This document shows positions 61,401 through 64,000 of a stretch of DNA of 64,000 bases, piece after piece. Numbering within the stretch: position 1 is the first letter of the stretch; the number at the start of each line of letters is the position of its first letter. The DNA lies in assembly GCF_001905345.1 (NCBI RefSeq), contig NZ_LFBV01000001.1, positions 631,321-695,320 on the forward strand, read 5' to 3'. The position numbers were made by a program, and so were the translations under genes. This DNA is from Streptomyces uncialis. Lineage in GTDB: Bacteria > Actinomycetota > Actinomycetes > Streptomycetales > Streptomycetaceae. The notes below the pieces were generated by a model, which had not been told where the DNA came from, did not search any database, and saw nothing but the letters and a program-made list of their open reading frames with translations.

Positions 61401-61808
61401 ATGTCCCCGAAGATGAGGTTGAGCGCGGTCACCCTCGACTGCCCCGACCCTCTGGCCCTGATGGCGTTCTACCAGGGGGCCACCGGCCTCGAACCGCACG
61501 CGGAGTCCGGTGCGGAGTTCGCCGGTCTGCGCGGTGAGCACGGACTCCTCATCGGCTTCCAGCGGGTCGACGGCCACCGGGCCCCGACCTGGCCCGACCC
61601 GCTCGTCCCCCAGCAGCTCCACCTCTGCTTCGACGTCGAGGACGTGGACGAGGCCGAGGCCCGGCTGCTGGAGCTGGGCGCGAGCAGGCCGGAGCACCAG
61701 CCGAACGAGAAGCGGTGGCGCGTCCTCATCGACCCGGCCGGGCACCCCTTCTGCGTGATCAAGGCCCGGCCGAGGACGGACCAGGAGCGGCCCGCGGACC
61801 GGCCGTGA
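61401..61808 (+). CDS. VOC-family protein
   Basis: This encodes 135 aa from ATG 61401, four bases after GGAGG. MRLSAVTLDCPDPLALMAFYQGATGLE, LHLCFDVEDVDEAEARLLELGA and LIDPAGHPFCVIKA (as family blocks) show one VOC domain; it is closer to the glyoxalase-like DUF type than to known resistance proteins. TAGGGT at 61358-61363 may be its minus-10. No substrate evident. Confidence 0.9.
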   Translation: MSPKMRLSAVTLDCPDPLALMAFYQGATGLEPHAESGAEFAGLRGEHGLLIGFQRVDGHRAPTWPDPLVPQQLHLCFDVEDVDEAEARLLELGASRPEHQPNEKRWRVLIDPAGHPFCVIKARPRTDQERPADRP

Positions 61809-61956
61809 CGGACCACGACCGGCCGTGACTGACCACGACCGGCCGGGTGCGGACCGGGACCCGCCGGGTACCGCCGGGGTGCGGATCGGGACCCGCCGAG
61901 TGCGGACGGTACGGATCGGGACCCACCGAACACGGGCTGGGAAAGCCGTCCGGCGC

Positions 61957-62865
61957 TCAGCGCGTGGCGGCGTCGGTGAGGATCGACCGGAGCCGGGCCC
62001 GGCACTCGGCGACGAAGGCGGGGTAGGTGTGCCAGTAGTAGGCGATCCCGCTGACGCCGACCACGACCGCCCAGGCGCGGGCGCGGACCCAGGCCGACTC
62101 GTCGAGGCGCAGAGCGTTCCAGTAGGTCTCCCGGGCGAGGGAGGGCAGGTCCCAGACGGTGGAGTGCTCGGCGTCGGGCAGGCCGACCGAGAGGCACCCG
62201 AAGTCGATGACCGCGTGGAGCGCGCCGTTCCGGGCCAGCAGGTTGGTGGGTTTGAGGTCGCCGTGGAGCCACACCTCGGGACCGGAGGAGTCGGGCAGCG
62301 CGAGTGCCGCGTGCCACAACCGCTCCAGGGCATCGACGTCGAGTTCCGTGCCCACCACGGCCCGGCAGCCGTCGAAGTACTCGCGGGCCGTCCCGTCGTA
62401 CGCCCGCAGACCGCCGCCGCGGTACCAGCTGAGGTCGCCCGTACGGGTCGCGCCCATGAGGCCGAGGCCGTGGAGCTCCCGTACGAACGCGGCCAGGTCG
62501 GTGCCGAAGGCGGCCCAGTCCCGGACGGTGTCCGGGCCGGCCACGTCCCCCTCGATCCACTGGTGGACCGACCAGACGAGCGGGAAGTCCTCGGTGGGCG
62601 TCCCGGCGTGGACGGGCGCGGGGACCGGGCGGCCGAGCAGGGGCGCCAGACGCGGCAGCCACCGCTGTTCCTTCCGGACGGCCCGCGCGTTGTCGGGGGT
62701 CCGGGGAAGCCGTACGAGCAGGTCGTCGCCCAGCCGGTACATGGTGTTGTCCGTACCGGCTCCGGCGGCCGACAACGGCAGGTCGGCCCACTGCGGACAC
62801 TGGGCCGTGAGCAGCGACCGGACCACCGATCCGTCGGCCGGGACCTCGTTCTCGTGCAGCGTCAT
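61957..62865 (-). CDS. Aminoglycoside phosphotransferase-family kinase
   Basis: This encodes 302 aa. N-lobe with GAGTDNTMYRLGDDLLVRLPR and an ATP-binding lysine region, central SVHQWIEGD, catalytic WLHGDLKPTNLLARNG and metal-binding VIDFGCLSVGLPDAEHSTVWD. It resembles the macrolide-phosphotransferase-like members of the family. Substrate unknown. It converges with the VOC gene and is the second kinase of this family in the window. Confidence 0.9.
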   Translation of the reverse strand: MTLHENEVPADGSVVRSLLTAQCPQWADLPLSAAGAGTDNTMYRLGDDLLVRLPRTPDNARAVRKEQRWLPRLAPLLGRPVPAPVHAGTPTEDFPLVWSVHQWIEGDVAGPDTVRDWAAFGTDLAAFVRELHGLGLMGATRTGDLSWYRGGGLRAYDGTAREYFDGCRAVVGTELDVDALERLWHAALALPDSSGPEVWLHGDLKPTNLLARNGALHAVIDFGCLSVGLPDAEHSTVWDLPSLARETYWNALRLDESAWVRARAWAVVVGVSGIAYYWHTYPAFVAECRARLRSILTDAATR

Positions 62866-62886
62866 GGGTCGAGTCTCACCGCTGAA

Positions 62887-62975
62887 CGGAACGGGGCGCC
62901 AACGGGTTTCTCCGTCCCCGCCGACCGGAACGGGGCGCCAACGGGTTTCTCCGTCCTCGCTGGCCGGAACGGGCC
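62887..62975. repeat. 39-bp tandem repeat upstream of the kinase gene
   Basis: Units start at 62887, 62926 and (partial) 62965 with CGGAACGGGGCGCCAACGGG and end CTCCGTCC. They lie 22 bp upstream of the minus-strand kinase start, so they may affect its promoter. Confidence 0.85.
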
Positions 62976-63057
62976 CCCGGCCGGCATGAGGTAGTGACCG
63001 CAGGCGGCGCGGCGGGGTGGAGACCGAAGAGTGTCCGGGCAGCGGGCGTCACCCCGC

Positions 63058-63645
63058 CTACGGCCGGGGCCGCAGGCCGAGCAGGACGTCCTGGACGAGA
63101 TCGGCGCTGCCCCTGACCGCGTCGTCGCCGAAACCCAGGAAGTGCCGGTAGTGGATCGGCGCGTAGAAGAGGTCGACCATCACATCGGTGGGCAGGTCGG
63201 AGCGGAGCTGCCCGGCGGCGACGGCGGATTCCAGCCGGGCCCGGCACTGCGCGATGCTGGGTTCGAGGATCGTCCGGCGGAACGCCTTCATCAGCTCGGG
63301 GTCGTTCTGGGCCTCGCCCAGGACGCCCCTGAACGCCTCGCTCATCCGCCCGGTGATCAGCCGCCGGCTCACCGCGGTGATCTGGGTCGTGAGGTCGGCG
63401 GCGATGTCACCGGTGTCGGGGTAGGCGAAGTCGTCGCCTAGTTCCTCGTTCATCGCCTCCAGCACCACCGCGCCCTTGGAGCGCCACCAGCGGTAGATGG
63501 TGGGCTTGCCCACGCCTGCCTGGGCGGCGATGGCCTCGATGGTCAGCTTCGCGAAGCCCTTACGGCTCACCAGGTCGAACGCCGCGTCGAGGATCGCCCG
63601 GCGGGCGCGCTCGCTGCGCCGGTCACTGTTCGGATCGGGGGTCAT
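63058..63645 (-). CDS. TetR-family regulator
   Basis: This encodes 195 aa. HTH blocks are AILDAAFDLVSRKGFAKLTI, EAIAAQAGVGKPTIYRWWRS and KGAVVLEAM; the C-terminal domain includes MSEAFRGVLGEAQNDPELM and IHYRHFLGFGDD, the TetR_C type seen in many Streptomyces. It is divergent from the RidA gene, with a 22-bp palindrome between them, so it likely represses that gene and itself. Confidence 0.93.
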   Translation of the reverse strand: MTPDPNSDRRSERARRAILDAAFDLVSRKGFAKLTIEAIAAQAGVGKPTIYRWWRSKGAVVLEAMNEELGDDFAYPDTGDIAADLTTQITAVSRRLITGRMSEAFRGVLGEAQNDPELMKAFRRTILEPSIAQCRARLESAVAAGQLRSDLPTDVMVDLFYAPIHYRHFLGFGDDAVRGSADLVQDVLLGLRPRP

Positions 63646-63683
63646 GGGCCCACCCTACCGTTCGCGTGACGTTACGTTTCGTT

Positions 63684-63713
63684 TTGACAATCCGGCTCGG
63701 AGTGGCCTAACTT
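63684..63713 (+). promoter_or_regulatory. Sigma-70-type promoter of the ridA-like gene
   Basis: TTGACA (63684-63689), 18-base spacer, TAACTT (63708-63713). The likely start lies at about 63720, at the edge of the operator palindrome. Confidence 0.75.
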
Positions 63714-63720
63714 CAGGCCA

Positions 63721-63742
63721 CGTTACGGAACGTTTCGTAACG
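63721..63742. promoter_or_regulatory. 22-bp near-perfect palindrome, likely TetR operator
   Basis: CGTTACGGAAC (63721-63731) and GTTTCGTAACG (63732-63742) are reverse complements except for one position. A second half-site GTTACGTTTCG lies at 63671-63681. Repressor bound here would cover the start site. Confidence 0.8.
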
Positions 63743-63790
63743 CGACCGTGCGGGGGCCGGTTCCGGTCCCCGCCGAGACAGGGGAGAGTC

Positions 63791-64000
63791 ATGTCCAGCA
63801 ACGAGAGCGTGGCCACCATGGAGCGCGTGCGCGTCGAGAAGATCGCGACCACGCCGGACTGGTACGCGCCGTACCGGATATCGCAGGCCGTCCGGGCCGG
63901 GGGCCTGGTGTACGTGTCCGGGCAGGCGGGGTTCGAGGAGGACGGGACGACCGTCGAGGGCGGGTTCCTGGCGCAGGGGCGGCAGGCGTTCAGGAACGTC
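63791..64000 (+). CDS. RidA/YjgF-family protein (3' truncated by window)
   Basis: Seventy codons are visible from ATG 63791, after GGGGAGAG. ISQAVRAGGLVYVSGQAGF followed by GGFLAQGRQAFRNV is the RidA family start. RidA proteins hydrolyse reactive enamine/imine intermediates or related amides. An N-terminal extension of about 20 residues precedes the fold. It is controlled, by inference, by the divergent TetR. Confidence 0.88.
   Translation, partial: MSSNESVATMERVRVEKIATTPDWYAPYRISQAVRAGGLVYVSGQAGFEEDGTTVEGGFLAQGRQAFRNV

Overview
The window is about 64 kb of very GC-rich DNA. It carries chaplins, a melC1-melC2 tyrosinase pair, WhiJ-like regulator/DUF397 gene sets, HelD-type RNA polymerase remodelling proteins and many GTGA/ATGA start-stop overlaps, so I read it as a Streptomyces chromosome segment. 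No tRNA, rRNA, CRISPR array, transposase or phage gene was recognised.

Layout. 1-336 is the C-terminus of a repeat-rich protein. 380-12565 is a nine-gene minus-strand Wzx/Wzy-type exopolysaccharide operon: secreted protein, GT4, phosphoglycosyl transferase, Wzy, MurJ/Wzx, deacetylase, GT4, Wzz and a GNAT of the FemAB/CelD type. 12909-16916 is a surface and pigment locus: short chaplin, small secreted protein, melC1, melC2 and a ChpG-like chaplin. 16.6-20.4 kb is a molybdate module (Mop-domain regulator, modA, fused modBC). 21.4-24.9 kb is an HtrA-like protease with a two-component system. 25.1-27.5 kb is a GntR/ABC exporter operon behind a perfect 15-bp inverted repeat. 28.1-31.9 kb is ppk-CHAD-NUDIX. 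32.7-38.0 kb is an accessory island with two XRE regulators, small Cys/His proteins and a 60-bp direct repeat. 38.1-50.7 kb holds an Eis-like acetyltransferase, GntR/HAD genes, a kinase-like protein, TetR, a HelD paralogue, lpdA, an F420/FMN-type oxidase, a phosphatase-fold protein and MarR. 50.9-54.6 kb is a second accessory island. 54.6-64 kb holds a penicillin-binding-like hydrolase, VOC proteins, a HAD protein, a rifamycin-response element with a decayed glycosyltransferase start followed by helR, another kinase, and a TetR/RidA divergon.

Most notable observations. (1) A 23-bp palindrome matching the rifamycin-associated element lies upstream of a truncated rifamycin-glycosyltransferase-like start and an intact helR. 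(2) Two divergently organised clusters, each an XRE/TPR regulator with a TTA (bldA) codon facing small Cys/His proteins that share a C-x-LF-x2-HPG-x-C motif, look like two copies of one little-described regulatory module. (3) A roughly 115-bp intergenic sequence recurs three times (14.7, 21.2 and 32.3 kb), bordered by copies of a GCGGGGAACTGCGC motif. (4) A 60-bp direct repeat brackets the 34-37 kb insert and supplies the 5' end of a GNAT gene.

Starts were chosen mainly from Shine-Dalgarno sequences, overlaps with upstream stops and family N-termini. All functional names come from recognition of motifs and sequence character, not from a database search.
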